64,000 nt of DNA, taken from assembly GCF_040438925.1 (NCBI RefSeq), contig NZ_CP159258.1, positions 3,114,001-3,178,000 on the forward strand. Direction: 5' to 3'. Shown piece by piece: positions 1-8,189 of the stretch (position 1 is its first letter; each line of letters opens with the position of its first letter). This DNA comes from Pseudomonas sp. MYb327. Lineage in GTDB: Bacteria; Pseudomonadota; Gammaproteobacteria; Pseudomonadales; Pseudomonadaceae. Below the pieces are notes generated by a model. It made no database searches and was not told the DNA's origin. It worked only from the letters and a program-made list of their open reading frames with translations. The position numbers and the translations under genes were made by a program.

Positions 1-1116
1 TGCCAATAAAGGGAGTTCGTCTCCCGTCATCCGCCAGCCAAGGAAGGCAGCCGCCAATCCTTGCAAACGAAGCTGCCCGAAGCCAAGCCAACGGGCGAGC
101 GTTTCTGGGCGTTGTGAGGGACTACCGTATTCCTGAGTAACGTCATCAAGGTCCTGGGACCAGTCACGGAAGTTTTCCAGACGATCAAATGCCTGAATCA
201 ATAGCGGGAGAAAATCCGGCTGGCGCCTGGAGCAGATTTCCAGCAAGCGACTTTCGGCCTTCGGGTGTCGATGTTCCTGCCAAAGTCGGATCCAGCAGGT
301 TAGTGCTTGATCTTCCAGCCCCAGCAAGTGGTATTGACAAGCCAATAAATAAAGCCAGTCAACATCCCTCGGCGCTTGTCGGTTTTGCTCGACACAAAGC
401 TGCAACCAGGCCTCATTACCGATCCCGGCCTGGGTAAATTGCACCAGCAGCCGCTTGATGAAGGCATCTTCCGCAGGCAACGGCAAACACGTGTGCTGGC
501 AGGCAAAATATTTGTATTCATTGAGCGAACGATGTTCAAACAGGTAATCGAGTTTGCGGGCGTACCATAGCGCCTCTATCTGCGCATGCACGGGCCATTC
601 ATCCATCAAACTCGTATCGAACGGATCGGGGTCTTTGATGCGATTCAGGATTACTTCCACTTGCCTGGCCTGATCAAACTCCAAGTCCCGCAACTGTTGA
701 TCCCACGCCATACGCTGCGCCAACAGATTCACGCAACGGTGAGACAACGGGCCGGCATCGACTAACCCATGGAACAGTCCCCAGCGAATGTCATCAAGAA
801 CATTTAGTGGCAGCTGATCTAATGATCGAACAAACGCTCGCCAAGCCTCTAGGTTGTAGCGTCGCTCTGGACTCTCAAGTAACGCGTAAAAATCTACGAT
901 GGTCTGCGGTACTTCAACGTCATCAAACGCCTCCTCTTCGAGGCCAACCTCGTCATCTCGAGTCAGGCGTATTGCGCTCTCATAAGCTTCCCGCAGCGCC
1001 TGAAATCCCTCGGCATCGGTTTCCGGGTGGTGCTCCGGCAGACGCGCGCGGTAGGCACTTCGAATAAGCGCTTCGTCTGCGGTAGGTTCTATCCCCAAGC
1101 GTATCCAACAGCTCAT
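1..1116 (-). CDS. J-domain (DnaJ-like) protein, C-terminus cut by window edge
   Basis: The reading frame is open from an ATG at 1116 to the window start, about 372 codons without a stop. The first 50 residues look like a J-domain: a helix II with YRARL (residues 22-26), then a turn, then GFQALREAYESA like helix III. The invariant HPD of J-domains reads His30-Pro31-Glu32 here. The rest is helical, with no zinc finger or G/F region that I can see. The start overlaps the stop of the upstream DUF1266 gene as ATGA, so the two are translationally coupled. In E. coli, DUF1266 proteins (YbeU, YbeR) neighbour the DjlB/DjlC J-proteins that partner HscC, so a specialised Hsp70 co-chaperone role is a reasonable inference. 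No Hsp70 gene is in view. Confidence 0.75.
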   Translation of the reverse strand, partial: MSCWIRLGIEPTADEALIRSAYRARLPEHHPETDAEGFQALREAYESAIRLTRDDEVGLEEEAFDDVEVPQTIVDFYALLESPERRYNLEAWRAFVRSLDQLPLNVLDDIRWGLFHGLVDAGPLSHRCVNLLAQRMAWDQQLRDLEFDQARQVEVILNRIKDPDPFDTSLMDEWPVHAQIEALWYARKLDYLFEHRSLNEYKYFACQHTCLPLPAEDAFIKRLLVQFTQAGIGNEAWLQLCVEQNRQAPRDVDWLYLLACQYHLLGLEDQALTCWIRLWQEHRHPKAESRLLEICSRRQPDFLPLLIQAFDRLENFRDWSQDLDDVTQEYGSPSQRPETLARWLGFGQLRLQGLAAAFLGWRMTGDELPLLA

Positions 1117-1907
1117 GACCACTCGAACTCCTCTAAGGACGCTGGGCGTTGCGGTGGTTGAAGGTCCATGTCCCAATTTAGATCAACCAGGTACGTCGGG
1201 ATATCGCGAGCAAGGGCGCGCGCAATGAGAGCACTCCCCGACGCCTCGCCTTGGCGATCGAGCTCGTGGGCGACAAGCTCATCACTGTTACCCAGGCAAC
1301 TCCAGAATGCATGACCGGCCAAAAAGCCGTTCAGATAGGAAAACCAACTGCCGTAATGATATTGCGCCCTTGCCGCAAGACGCCCATGTAACCAGAGACT
1401 CTCGGCAAGATCGATCCACTCATTGCGCAAGCCGCAACGCAAAAGAAACCCCATGCGCCCCAAATCCCAGGCCCGAATACCGCCCGGCCCACAACCACCG
1501 TAAGTGCGGCTGGCGAACTCGTACAAGTCACGATCACGGGGCTTGAGTGATTCAAGCAAAACCTGCCACTCGCTCGGCAGGCAGCGCTGCCATGCCCGAT
1601 AGGCACCATCGAGATGCGAGGCATGACCGTCATCAGTCATCCTTTCGAGCATGCTCAATAGTTGCAGCCGGTCGCCGATGGACCAGCTGCTTTGCAGATC
1701 AATGAAATGAGGATCGGAGTAAAAGTAGGGATCGCCGTAACTGGCACGAGGATTAAGGGCAACCATTGGTGCTGAGAGACCGCACAGCCAACGTTGGTGT
1801 AATTCTTCCATGGAAACGCTCCAGGCCAACCGGGCTGAATGGGGGTCGGCAAAGTTGGCGCGGATTGTAGGGAAGCCGTCGTAAAGCGGCAAAATCCGCA
1901 TCGGCAT
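1113..1907 (-). CDS. DUF1266 family protein (YbeU/YbeR-like)
   Basis: A 264-residue protein of unknown function. The central part (about 125-215) has the look of DUF1266: an AWDLGRMGFLLRCGL helix, then a Tyr/Trp-rich YHYGSWFSYLNGFLAGHAFW segment. There is no signal peptide and no clear membrane segment, so it is probably cytoplasmic. Its stop overlaps the start of the following J-domain gene by four bases, so the two form one transcription unit. The pairing of DUF1266 with a J-domain protein is known from E. coli ybeU-djlC. The biochemical role is not known and I do not propose one. Confidence 0.7.
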   Translation of the reverse strand: MPMRILPLYDGFPTIRANFADPHSARLAWSVSMEELHQRWLCGLSAPMVALNPRASYGDPYFYSDPHFIDLQSSWSIGDRLQLLSMLERMTDDGHASHLDGAYRAWQRCLPSEWQVLLESLKPRDRDLYEFASRTYGGCGPGGIRAWDLGRMGFLLRCGLRNEWIDLAESLWLHGRLAARAQYHYGSWFSYLNGFLAGHAFWSCLGNSDELVAHELDRQGEASGSALIARALARDIPTYLVDLNWDMDLQPPQRPASLEEFEWS

Positions 1908-2014
1908 TTTTACCGAAATACAAAAGCTTCGGACTCACCGAAGCCTTTGTTTATTGGGCCACTGCACGCTTAATCGAATGTATTTCTTCAAATGACCGTT
2001 TCCCGCCGAGGTAC

Positions 2015-2039
2015 AAAAAAGGGCGCCATTGGCGCCCTT
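2015..2039 (-). terminator. Rho-independent terminator of ibpA
   Basis: A perfect 7-bp GC-rich stem (GGGCGCC / GGCGCCC, loop ATT) is followed on the minus strand by a run of six T. It lies 16 bases past the ibpA stop. Confidence 0.85.
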
Positions 2040-2054
2040 CGTAATTGCTCTGAC

Positions 2055-2501
2055 TTAGTTTTGCAGAGCTGGCTTTTGCGTCCCGTTAATCGGGATGCGC
2101 TTGGCTTTCGCCTCTTCCGGCACAACGCGCAACAGGTCGATGCTCAACAGGCCATTGCTGAGGCCAGCAGCTTTGATCTCAATGTGATCGGCCAGTCGGA
2201 ACGACAGTTTGAACGCGCGCTGGGCGATGCCTTGGTGCAGGAAGGTCACGCCTTCATTGGCGTCGCGCTTGCCACCACTGATGGTCAGCACACCCTTCTC
2301 GACTTGCAGCTCCAGGTCATCCTCCTGGAAACCGGCCGCTGCCACGACGATGCGGTAGTGGTCGTCGCCATGTTTTTCGACGTTATAGGGTGGATAGGTG
2401 CTGCCTGGCTCGTTGCGCAGGGCGGTTTCGAACAGGTCGTTGAAACGATCGAAACCTACCGAGGAACGGAACAGTGGGGCCAGGGAAAATGCAGTAGTCA
2501 T
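2055..2501 (-). CDS. ibpA: Small heat-shock protein, Hsp20 family (IbpA)
   Basis: A 148-residue alpha-crystallin-type holdase that binds unfolding proteins and passes them to DnaK/ClpB. The alpha-crystallin domain spans roughly residues 35-130, starting at PPYNVEKHGDDHYRIVVAAAG. It contains the LELQVEKGVLTISGG strand region and a GLSNGLLSIDL segment. The N-terminus (MTTAFSLAPLFRSSVGFDR) is typical of IbpA. It is a single-gene unit: the terminator follows directly, and upstream lie a sigma32-like promoter and a leader with ROSE thermometer features. Expression is therefore expected to respond to heat at both transcription and translation. Confidence 0.93.
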   Translation of the reverse strand: MTTAFSLAPLFRSSVGFDRFNDLFETALRNEPGSTYPPYNVEKHGDDHYRIVVAAAGFQEDDLELQVEKGVLTISGGKRDANEGVTFLHQGIAQRAFKLSFRLADHIEIKAAGLSNGLLSIDLLRVVPEEAKAKRIPINGTQKPALQN

Positions 2502-2566
2502 GATTCAAATCTCCTGAAAACAATCAGCAAGGTTTTTTGTCTCCGCGACCCGAATTCGGCATCGCG
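2502..2566 (-). promoter_or_regulatory. Probable ROSE-like RNA thermometer in the ibpA leader
   Basis: On the minus strand the leader ends CCTTGCTGATTG, TTTTCAGGAG, ATTTGAATC and then ATG. The CTTGCT element lies about nine bases before CAGGAG and can pair with the Shine-Dalgarno stretch. The U-U/C-G-C-U motif facing AGGA is the hallmark of ROSE elements in small heat-shock gene leaders. I have not folded it, so the upper stems are not assigned. Confidence 0.65.
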
Positions 2567-2573
2567 TAACCCT

Positions 2574-2602
2574 TAGATAAGGACCGCTGATTAGTTTTCA
2601 AG
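2574..2602 (-). promoter_or_regulatory. Sigma32 (RpoH)-type promoter of ibpA
   Basis: Minus-strand CTTGAAA (-35) is followed after 13 bases by CCTTATCTA (-10), close to the RpoH consensus CTTGAAA-N13-CCCCATNT. The predicted start site gives a leader of about 65 bases. Confidence 0.75.
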
Positions 2603-2620
2603 AGATATTTTTGAGATTTT

Positions 2621-3580
2621 TCAGGCGGCTTCAGCCACTTGCAGACCCAGCAAACGTGAAACCTGATCCAGTTCCGTCTCACGACGCAGGACAGTGAACA
2701 GCTCTACGGCTTCGGGATAATTGCGGGTCAACATCGCCAACCACTGCTTCAAACGACCTGGAGATTGGCGTGGCGTCATCTGCGCCTTGGCTTGTAGCCA
2801 GAAGTCCTGGATCAGCGGCAGCAACTCGGCCCAGCTCATTTCCACGACCTCTTCACCGGCCCGAGCCGCCGCGATTTGCCGGGCCAGATCCGGGCGCGAG
2901 ACCAGGCCGCGGCCCAACATAATGTCTTCTACACCACTGATTTCGCGGCAACGGCGCCAGTCTTCGACACTCCAGATATCGCCATTGGCGAACACCGGGA
3001 CCTTCACCACGTCCTGCACCCTTGGAATCCACTCCCAATGCGCCGGCGGCTTGTAACCGTCCATTTTGGTCCGTGCGTGGACCACGATGTGCTCCGCACC
3101 GCCCTCGGCCAGCGCGGTGGCGCAAACCAGCGAGCCGTCCGGGCTGTCGAAACCCAGACGCATTTTGGCGGTGACAGGGATGTGCGCCGGAACGGCGCGA
3201 CGGACATGCTCGACAATCTGGTTCAGTAGCTCAGGCTCCTTGAGCAACACTGCGCCACCACGGGACTTGTTTACAGTCTTGGCCGGGCAGCCGAAATTCA
3301 GGTCGATCACTTCGGAGCCCAGTTCGCAAGCGAGCGCGGCGTTTTCCGCCAGGCATACCGGATCGGAGCCCAACAGTTGCACACGCAGCGGCACACCAGA
3401 AGCGGTGCGGGCACCATTCAGCAATTCCGGGCCGAATTTGTGGAAATAGGCAGGCGTGAGCAGCTGATCATTGACACGAATGAACTCGGTTACGCACCAA
3501 TCAATGCCGCCCACTCGGGTCAGCACGTCGCGCAGGATGTCGTCGACCAACCCCTCCATGGGCGCCAAAGCAATTTGCAT
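2621..3580 (-). CDS. dusC: tRNA-dihydrouridine(16) synthase DusC
   Basis: A flavin-dependent TIM-barrel reductase that converts U16 of tRNA to dihydrouridine using NADPH. Seen: the N-terminal [20 protein letters not shown]-binding signature, [16 protein letters not shown] with the catalytic Cys, [15 protein letters not shown] and the ANGDIW loop. The C-terminal helical tRNA-binding domain (about 235-319) contains a DusC-like [10 protein letters not shown] stretch. The start is placed at [10 protein letters not shown], giving 319 aa near the usual family size; a start five codons upstream is also open. DusA lies elsewhere in this window (29175-30161). Confidence 0.92.
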   Translation of the reverse strand: MQIALAPMEGLVDDILRDVLTRVGGIDWCVTEFIRVNDQLLTPAYFHKFGPELLNGARTASGVPLRVQLLGSDPVCLAENAALACELGSEVIDLNFGCPAKTVNKSRGGAVLLKEPELLNQIVEHVRRAVPAHIPVTAKMRLGFDSPDGSLVCATALAEGGAEHIVVHARTKMDGYKPPAHWEWIPRVQDVVKVPVFANGDIWSVEDWRRCREISGVEDIMLGRGLVSRPDLARQIAAARAGEEVVEMSWAELLPLIQDFWLQAKAQMTPRQSPGRLKQWLAMLTRNYPEAVELFTVLRRETELDQVSRLLGLQVAEAA

Positions 3581-3626
3581 GAAAAACACACTCAACGAAA
3601 AACGTGCGGCAGTTTACTTGTTTTCT

Positions 3627-3643
3627 GTAGGAGCTGCCGCAGG
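3627..3643 (+). repeat. Single REP-like half element
   Basis: GTAGGAGCTGCCGCAGG matches one arm of the REPIN at 15421-15481. No facing partner is present, so this is a solitary copy between dusC and the thioesterase gene. Confidence 0.55.
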
Positions 3644-3651
3644 GGGTTGTG

Positions 3652-4089
3652 TCAGGCAGGGATTTGAATGGCCGGGCCGTAGCCTTCGATGAACTCAGCC
3701 GGCATGCGCTTGGGCTTGCCGCTGGACAGTTCGATGCAAACAAAAGTGGTTTGCGCCCGCAGCAAGGTCGAATTGTCGCTGGGACGCTTCAACTGGAAAT
3801 GCCGGGTCATCTTCAGGCGCTGGTCCCAATCGACAATCCAGGTCGCCAATTGCAGCTCATCGCCTTCATAAGCGGCCGCCAGGTAATCGATCTCATGACG
3901 CACCACCGCCATCGCGCGATCCAACCGGCGATACTCGACCAGATCCAGCCCCAAGCGTTGAGAGTGGCGCCAGGCACAGCGTTCGAGCCAGGTCACATAC
4001 ACCGCATTATTGGCGTGTCCCAGCCCGTCGATGTCCTCGGCGCCCACTTGCAAATCAATGATAAATGGCGTTGCCCGATCCCAGCCCAT
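3652..4089 (-). CDS. Acyl-CoA thioesterase, 4HBT hotdog family (YbgC/FcbC-like)
   Basis: A 145-residue hotdog-fold protein. The D-x-x-G-H-x-N-N-A-x-Y motif (DIDGLGHANNAVYVTWLE, residues 19-36) is the 4HBT signature, with the Asp acting in thioester hydrolysis. VVRHEIDYLAAAYEGDEL follows as the next strand pair. The substrate cannot be told from sequence: the family includes short acyl-CoA and 4-hydroxybenzoyl-CoA thioesterases. It lies between dusC and a hydrolase gene on the same strand, with gaps large enough for its own promoter. Confidence 0.85.
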   Translation of the reverse strand: MGWDRATPFIIDLQVGAEDIDGLGHANNAVYVTWLERCAWRHSQRLGLDLVEYRRLDRAMAVVRHEIDYLAAAYEGDELQLATWIVDWDQRLKMTRHFQLKRPSDNSTLLRAQTTFVCIELSSGKPKRMPAEFIEGYGPAIQIPA

Positions 4090-4137
4090 GCCTCACTCCC
4101 GGTCAGATTATTTCGACCGGGGCAGTGTAACGGATGC

Positions 4138-4971
4138 TCAGGCCGATTGGCGCGATTGCAAACTGCGTCCCGTCAGCAGTGATATCACGCCATCAATCAC
4201 CCGAGGATCGGCCAGCACTCGCTGATGACCGCCCTCTTCGAGGCGCAACAGGCGGCTATCGAACCAGGCTTCATGGATCAACTGCGATTCCTTTACCGAG
4301 ACAAAATTGTCGTCTTCGGCATGCACGATCAGGCCGGGCATGTCGAGTTGATAGTGAGCGACATCGAGCATCGCAGCGCGCATGCCTACATCTTTCTCGA
4401 CCTGGCGAATGAACGCCGAGCGAGCTTTCGGCGGCAGCCTCACGTAGCGAGCAAAACCGCGCAGCACACCGAGAATCCGCGCCGGAGCGCCAATGGTGAC
4501 CAGGGTTTCGGTGCGCAAACCCAATTGCACGGCAAGCATGGCACTGGCACCGCCCATGGAATGGCCGATGACCGCTTGCAGCGGTGGCAATTCGGCGGCG
4601 GCTTCGAGCATGGCCCGGGCGAACAACACCACGTTTGCCTCACTGCCAGGCGATCTGCCATGCGCCGGGCCGTCCAGCGCCACCACCGAGTAACCGGCAT
4701 CGACCAATGCGGTGATGAGGCTGGCAAATTGCGTTGGCCGGCCTTCCCAGCCGTGCATCAGCAACACCGCCGGACCTTGCCCCCAACGCAACGCCGAGAG
4801 GCCGAAACGCAAGGTAATCCGTTCGGACTTGGCCAGCAGCGGCAATTCCCAGTCACGCGGTGGAAAATCTCGCGGCGTCATGAACGCCAGTCGCATTTTG
4901 CTCGCCACCAGTTTCGGGGCAAACCAACCCAAGGTGCCATTAACGCCACGAACCCACTTCAACGTGCTCAT
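4138..4971 (-). CDS. Alpha/beta-hydrolase
   Basis: A 277-residue alpha/beta-hydrolase. The oxyanion segment LLMHGWEGRPTQF (about 70-82) precedes the nucleophile elbow GHSMGGASAM (about residues 137-146, Ser as nucleophile). The HAEDDNFVSV loop carries the probable acid, and EEGGHQRVL the catalytic His near residue 250. The triad looks complete. An esterase or lipase-like activity is likely, but the substrate is unknown. The gene directly follows the TetR regulator gene on the same strand (29-bp gap), so it is probably that regulator's target. Confidence 0.85.
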   Translation of the reverse strand: MSTLKWVRGVNGTLGWFAPKLVASKMRLAFMTPRDFPPRDWELPLLAKSERITLRFGLSALRWGQGPAVLLMHGWEGRPTQFASLITALVDAGYSVVALDGPAHGRSPGSEANVVLFARAMLEAAAELPPLQAVIGHSMGGASAMLAVQLGLRTETLVTIGAPARILGVLRGFARYVRLPPKARSAFIRQVEKDVGMRAAMLDVAHYQLDMPGLIVHAEDDNFVSVKESQLIHEAWFDSRLLRLEEGGHQRVLADPRVIDGVISLLTGRSLQSRQSA

Positions 4972-5000
4972 CGCATTCTCCCCAGGCCGCAGCCTTCAGG

Positions 5001-5540
5001 TCAGCGCACCGCCGATTTGGCGGCGCGTAGCAATCGATCAGATAAGTCACCAGGCCCCAGCGCCCGTGCGAGAGCCAGGCCGCCCACCATCAAGGCCAGA
5101 TCGGCCAGCGCTTTGTCGGTGTCTTCAGGACTGGCCGCCAACTGCGCGACCATCAGTTCCATGTGTTCATTCAGCGCGATTCGAAACGCATCAGGCAGGC
5201 GTCCAAGCTCACCGATCGATGCCGGAATCGGACACGCAGACTCGCTGGAATCACGGTGTTTGCGTGACAGATAAAACGCTGCTACCAGCGTGCGACGCTC
5301 TTCACCGGTCAATTCGGCATCCATGTCGGCAATCAGGTCACGACGGTGACCCAGCAATTGCTTGAACGCTTCAAGCATCATGGCGTCCTTGCTTTCGAAG
5401 TGCGCATAAAAGCCGCCGACCGTCAGGCCGGCTGCGCCCATCACTTCGCCAACGCTCGGCTCGGCCGGTCCGCGCTGAATCAGCGCAGCGCTGGCAGCCT
5501 TGAGGATGCGTTCGCGGGTTTGAGCTTTTTTATCGTTCAT
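5001..5540 (-). CDS. TetR/AcrR-family transcriptional regulator
   Basis: A 179-residue repressor. The N-terminal helix-turn-helix runs from about residue 8 to 55: TRERILKAASAALIQRG, then VGEVMGAAGLTVGGFYAHFESKDAMM, a classic TetR recognition helix (GGFYAHF). The C-terminal part is the ligand-binding helical domain and contains a conserved-looking CPIP segment. It is the first gene of a probable two-gene unit with the alpha/beta-hydrolase. A palindrome lies just upstream of its start, consistent with autorepression. The ligand is unknown. Confidence 0.88.
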   Translation of the reverse strand: MNDKKAQTRERILKAASAALIQRGPAEPSVGEVMGAAGLTVGGFYAHFESKDAMMLEAFKQLLGHRRDLIADMDAELTGEERRTLVAAFYLSRKHRDSSESACPIPASIGELGRLPDAFRIALNEHMELMVAQLAASPEDTDKALADLALMVGGLALARALGPGDLSDRLLRAAKSAVR

Positions 5541-5563
5541 CGTTGCCTCCGAATATTACGACT

Positions 5564-5576
5564 AGAATATTATTCT
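5564..5576. promoter_or_regulatory. Palindromic operator candidate for the TetR regulator
   Basis: AGAATATTATTCT is a perfect 13-bp palindrome 24 bp upstream of the regulator start. A second GAATATT lies at 5551-5557. The position and dyad fit a TetR autoregulatory site; binding is inferred. Confidence 0.5.
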
Positions 5577-5661
5577 CATAATAATTTTCTGCAAGTCGTG
5601 GATGTGACCGCTGGTCTGAAGAAGAGTTTGAAAGAAATGGGGGATTTGGCCAAACGCCAGA

Positions 5662-5698
5662 CAAACAAAAGGGCCATTCAATAATTGAATGACCCTTA
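5662..5698 (-). terminator. Terminator of the tRNA-Glu/Ala operon
   Basis: On the minus strand a long stem (AGGG-CATTCAA / TTGAATG-CCCT, with one mismatch) is followed by TTTTGTTT. It lies 26 bases past the last tRNA. A smaller CCCGC/GCGGG hairpin at about 5704-5717 sits between. Confidence 0.8.
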
Positions 5699-5723
5699 TA
5701 AAATCCCGCAGAGCGGGTAATCG

Positions 5724-5799
5724 TGGCGTCCCCTAGGGGACTCGAACCCCTGTTACCGCCGTGAAAGGGCGGTGTCCTAGGCCACTAGACGAAGGGGAC
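5724..5799 (-). tRNA. tRNA-Glu (anticodon TTC), distal copy
   Basis: A 76-nt cloverleaf ending in encoded CCA. The anticodon loop is CTTTCAC (TTC), the T-loop is TTCGAAC, and the 7-bp acceptor stem GTCCCCT/AGGGGAC is intact. It is identical in the tRNA body to the copy at 6009-6084, which lies 285 bp upstream in the same operon. Confidence 0.97.
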
Positions 5800-5879
5800 A
5801 CAAACCCTTCTATACAACTGATCAGTGCTGAGAGCTGATCGATTCAAGGCCGGTGTGGCCAAGCCTTGAACTGTAAAAT

Positions 5880-5955
5880 TGGTGGAGCTAAGCGGGATCG
5901 AACCGCTGACCTCCTGCATGCCATGCAGGCGCTCTCCCAGCTGAGCTATAGCCCC
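5880..5955 (-). tRNA. tRNA-Ala (anticodon GGC), distal copy
   Basis: A 76-nt cloverleaf with encoded CCA. The anticodon stem is CCTGC/GCAGG around ATGGCAT (GGC anticodon). The T-stem is AGCGG/CCGCT. It differs from the copy at 6164-6239 by paired, structure-preserving changes. Confidence 0.97.
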
Positions 5956-6008
5956 GGATTTTTCGCCTCGCGGCGGAGCGACATCTTGCAACATCGCTTC
6001 TGTAAAAC

Positions 6009-6084
6009 TGGCGTCCCCTAGGGGACTCGAACCCCTGTTACCGCCGTGAAAGGGCGGTGTCCTAGGCCACTAGACGAAGGGGAC
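6009..6084 (-). tRNA. tRNA-Glu (anticodon TTC), proximal copy
   Basis: A 76-nt cloverleaf with encoded CCA, identical in the tRNA body to the copy at 5724-5799. The spacer that precedes each Glu copy is also clearly related between copies, so a Glu+Ala+spacer unit of 285 bp was duplicated. Confidence 0.97.
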
Positions 6085-6163
6085 GCAAACCCTTCTATAC
6101 AATTGATCAACGCTGAGTGTTGATCGCTTCAAGGCCGGTGTGGCCAGACCTTGAAGTGTAAAT

Positions 6164-6239
<76 letters not shown>

Positions 6240-6260
6240 TCATCGCTGAGGACGGGGCGA

Positions 6261-6289
6261 ATCTTAAGGGCGCAACGAAAGTCTGTCAA
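6261..6289 (-). promoter_or_regulatory. Strong sigma70 promoter of the tRNA operon with UP-like region
   Basis: Minus-strand TTGACA-N17-TAAGAT, followed by a GC-rich discriminator (TCGCCCCG) typical of stringently controlled stable-RNA promoters. Upstream of the -35 lies a run of A and T tracts (6290-6320), as expected for an UP element. Confidence 0.85.
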
Positions 6290-6375
6290 ACTTATTTTTC
6301 AAAAAATTTAAAATTTTTTGCCGACATAACAATCACTTACCGCCCTCCCCCCGAAAAATCGGGGTTTCACTCAAC

Positions 6376-6458
6376 TGTAGGAGCTGGCTTGCCACCGATG
6401 GCGGCCGCAGGATCGATGCAACTGCAAGGTCGCTTCGCCTGCAAGCCGGCTCCTACAA
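6376..6458. repeat. REPIN (inverted pair of REP elements)
   Basis: GTAGGAGCTGGCTTGCC at the left faces GCAAGCCGGCTCCTAC at the right, about 50 bp apart. It lies just past the gltX stop. Confidence 0.75.
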
Positions 6459-6474
6459 GGTCAGGCACGTGGGA

Positions 6475-7956
6475 TCAGGCGATAGCACCCAAGAGCTTTT
6501 CCCATTCTTTGTTTTCTTTCTTCGACACGCCACCCAGCAGATCGATGGCCTGGCGCAAGCGGAAACGCGTCAGGTCCGGACCTAGGATTTCCATCGCATC
6601 GAGCACCGACACCGAACTGGCCTGGCCGGTGATCGCAGCAAACATCAACGGCATGGCGTCACGCAGTTTCAGTTCAAGGGATTCGACTACCGCCTGAATC
6701 GTTGCGGTGATGCTGTCCTTTTCCCACTGACGCAGGCTTTCCAGCTTCCACAGGATTAACTGCATCAACTGACGAACCTGATCGCCCGACAGCTTCTTCG
6801 ATTCGAACAGCTTCGCATCCGGGTTCACGCCACCGGCAAAGAAGAACCCGGCCAGCGGTGCGACCTGGCTGAAGGTTTCAACCCGACCCTGCACGTGCGG
6901 GGCGATCTTCATCATGTACTCGGAGTTGAACGCCCACTTCTGCACGCGCGCGGCAAATTCTTCCACCGGCAGGTCGCGCAGCCACTGACCGTTGAGCCAA
7001 GACAATTTCTCGATGTCGAAAATCGGCCCGCCGAGGGAAACGCGCTTGAGGTCGAAATTGTCGACCATTTCCTGCAGCGAGAACTTCTCGCGCTCGTCCG
7101 GCATGGACCAGCCCATGCGGCCCAGGTAGTTGAGCATCGCTTCCGGCATGAAGCCCATGCGCTCGTAGAAGGTCACCGAAGTCGGGTTCTTGCGCTTGGA
7201 CAGCTTGCTCTTGTCCGGGTTACGCAGCAGCGGCATGTAGCACAGCTCTGGTTGTTCCCAGCCGAAGTATTCGTAAAGCAAAATCAGCTTCGGTGCCGAT
7301 GGCAACCACTCTTCGCCACGCAAAACGTGGGTGATGCCCATCAGGTGGTCGTCGACCACGTTGGCCAGGAAGTACGTCGGCAGGCCGTCGGTCTTCATCA
7401 GGACTTGCATGTCCATGCGATCCCACGGGATTTCCACGTCGCCACGCAGCATGTCCGGAACCACGCAGACGCCTTCGCTCGGCACTTTCATGCGGATCAC
7501 GTGCGGTTCGCCAGCAGCGAGCCGGCGCGCCACTTCTTCCTTCGACAGCAGCAGCGCACGGCCGTCGTAACGCGGGGTTTCGCCGCGAGCCATTTGCTCG
7601 GCGCGCATCTGGTCCAGCTCTTCAGCGGTACAGAAGCACGGAAAGGCGTGCCCCATCTCGACCAGTTGCTGGCAATACTTCTGATAAATCTCGCCGCGCT
7701 CGCTTTGACGGTATGGACCGTGCGGGCCGCCAACGTCCGGGCCTTCGCTCCAGTCAATGCCCAGCCAGCGCAGGGCGTCGAAAATCTGCTGTTCGGACTC
7801 ACGGGTCGAACGCAGCTGGTCAGTATCTTCGATCCGCAGGATGAACTCACCGCCGTGCTGCTTGGCAAAGCAGTAGTTGAACAATGCAATGTAAGCGGTA
7901 CCTACGTGGGGGTCCCCGGTAGGCGATGGCGCGATGCGCGTGCGGACGGTGGTCAT
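6475..7956 (-). CDS. gltX: Glutamyl-tRNA synthetase
   Basis: A class I aminoacyl-tRNA synthetase that charges tRNA-Glu. The start is set at [14 protein letters not shown], giving 493 aa, the normal pseudomonad length; an in-frame ATG five codons upstream is less likely. The HIGH-type motif is in [11 protein letters not shown] (residues 11-21). The KMSKS-type motif is KLSKRKNP (about 245-252). The discriminating Rossmann and helical anticodon-binding domains follow. The tRNA-Glu genes it serves lie directly downstream on the same strand, after a REPIN and the tRNA operon promoter. Confidence 0.97.
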   Translation of the reverse strand: MTTVRTRIAPSPTGDPHVGTAYIALFNYCFAKQHGGEFILRIEDTDQLRSTRESEQQIFDALRWLGIDWSEGPDVGGPHGPYRQSERGEIYQKYCQQLVEMGHAFPCFCTAEELDQMRAEQMARGETPRYDGRALLLSKEEVARRLAAGEPHVIRMKVPSEGVCVVPDMLRGDVEIPWDRMDMQVLMKTDGLPTYFLANVVDDHLMGITHVLRGEEWLPSAPKLILLYEYFGWEQPELCYMPLLRNPDKSKLSKRKNPTSVTFYERMGFMPEAMLNYLGRMGWSMPDEREKFSLQEMVDNFDLKRVSLGGPIFDIEKLSWLNGQWLRDLPVEEFAARVQKWAFNSEYMMKIAPHVQGRVETFSQVAPLAGFFFAGGVNPDAKLFESKKLSGDQVRQLMQLILWKLESLRQWEKDSITATIQAVVESLELKLRDAMPLMFAAITGQASSVSVLDAMEILGPDLTRFRLRQAIDLLGGVSKKENKEWEKLLGAIA

Positions 7957-8102
7957 GGCAAGTCTCAACAAAAGAATAGAAAGCGAACTTCAAACAAGAG
8001 CCGAATGGTAACAGGCGACACCCGCCCGGCTCCAGTGAACAGGGCATTTAAGCCAAGGTTGCGTCTACAACGCCCGTATGCCGCGGTGAATGGCCGAATA
8101 TC

Positions 8103-8130
8103 AGCCGATGGCATTTACCGTTTATCGGCT
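8103..8130. promoter_or_regulatory. Inverted repeat upstream of the emrAB-like pump genes
   Basis: AGCCGAT and ATCGGCT form a perfect 7-bp inverted repeat with a 14-bp spacer. It lies between divergent gltX and the pump genes. It could be an operator, but no local regulator gene is present and this is a guess from symmetry. Confidence 0.3.
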
Positions 8131-8189
8131 GTATGCCAGATTCTCCTGCTGATAACTTTCCTGACAATTTCTCGACTACAGTTTGCCCC

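Noticed and set aside
1992..2576. 194-residue plus-strand frame over ibpA
   Set aside because: Antisense shadow of a certain Hsp20 gene; it also runs through the ibpA terminator and promoter.
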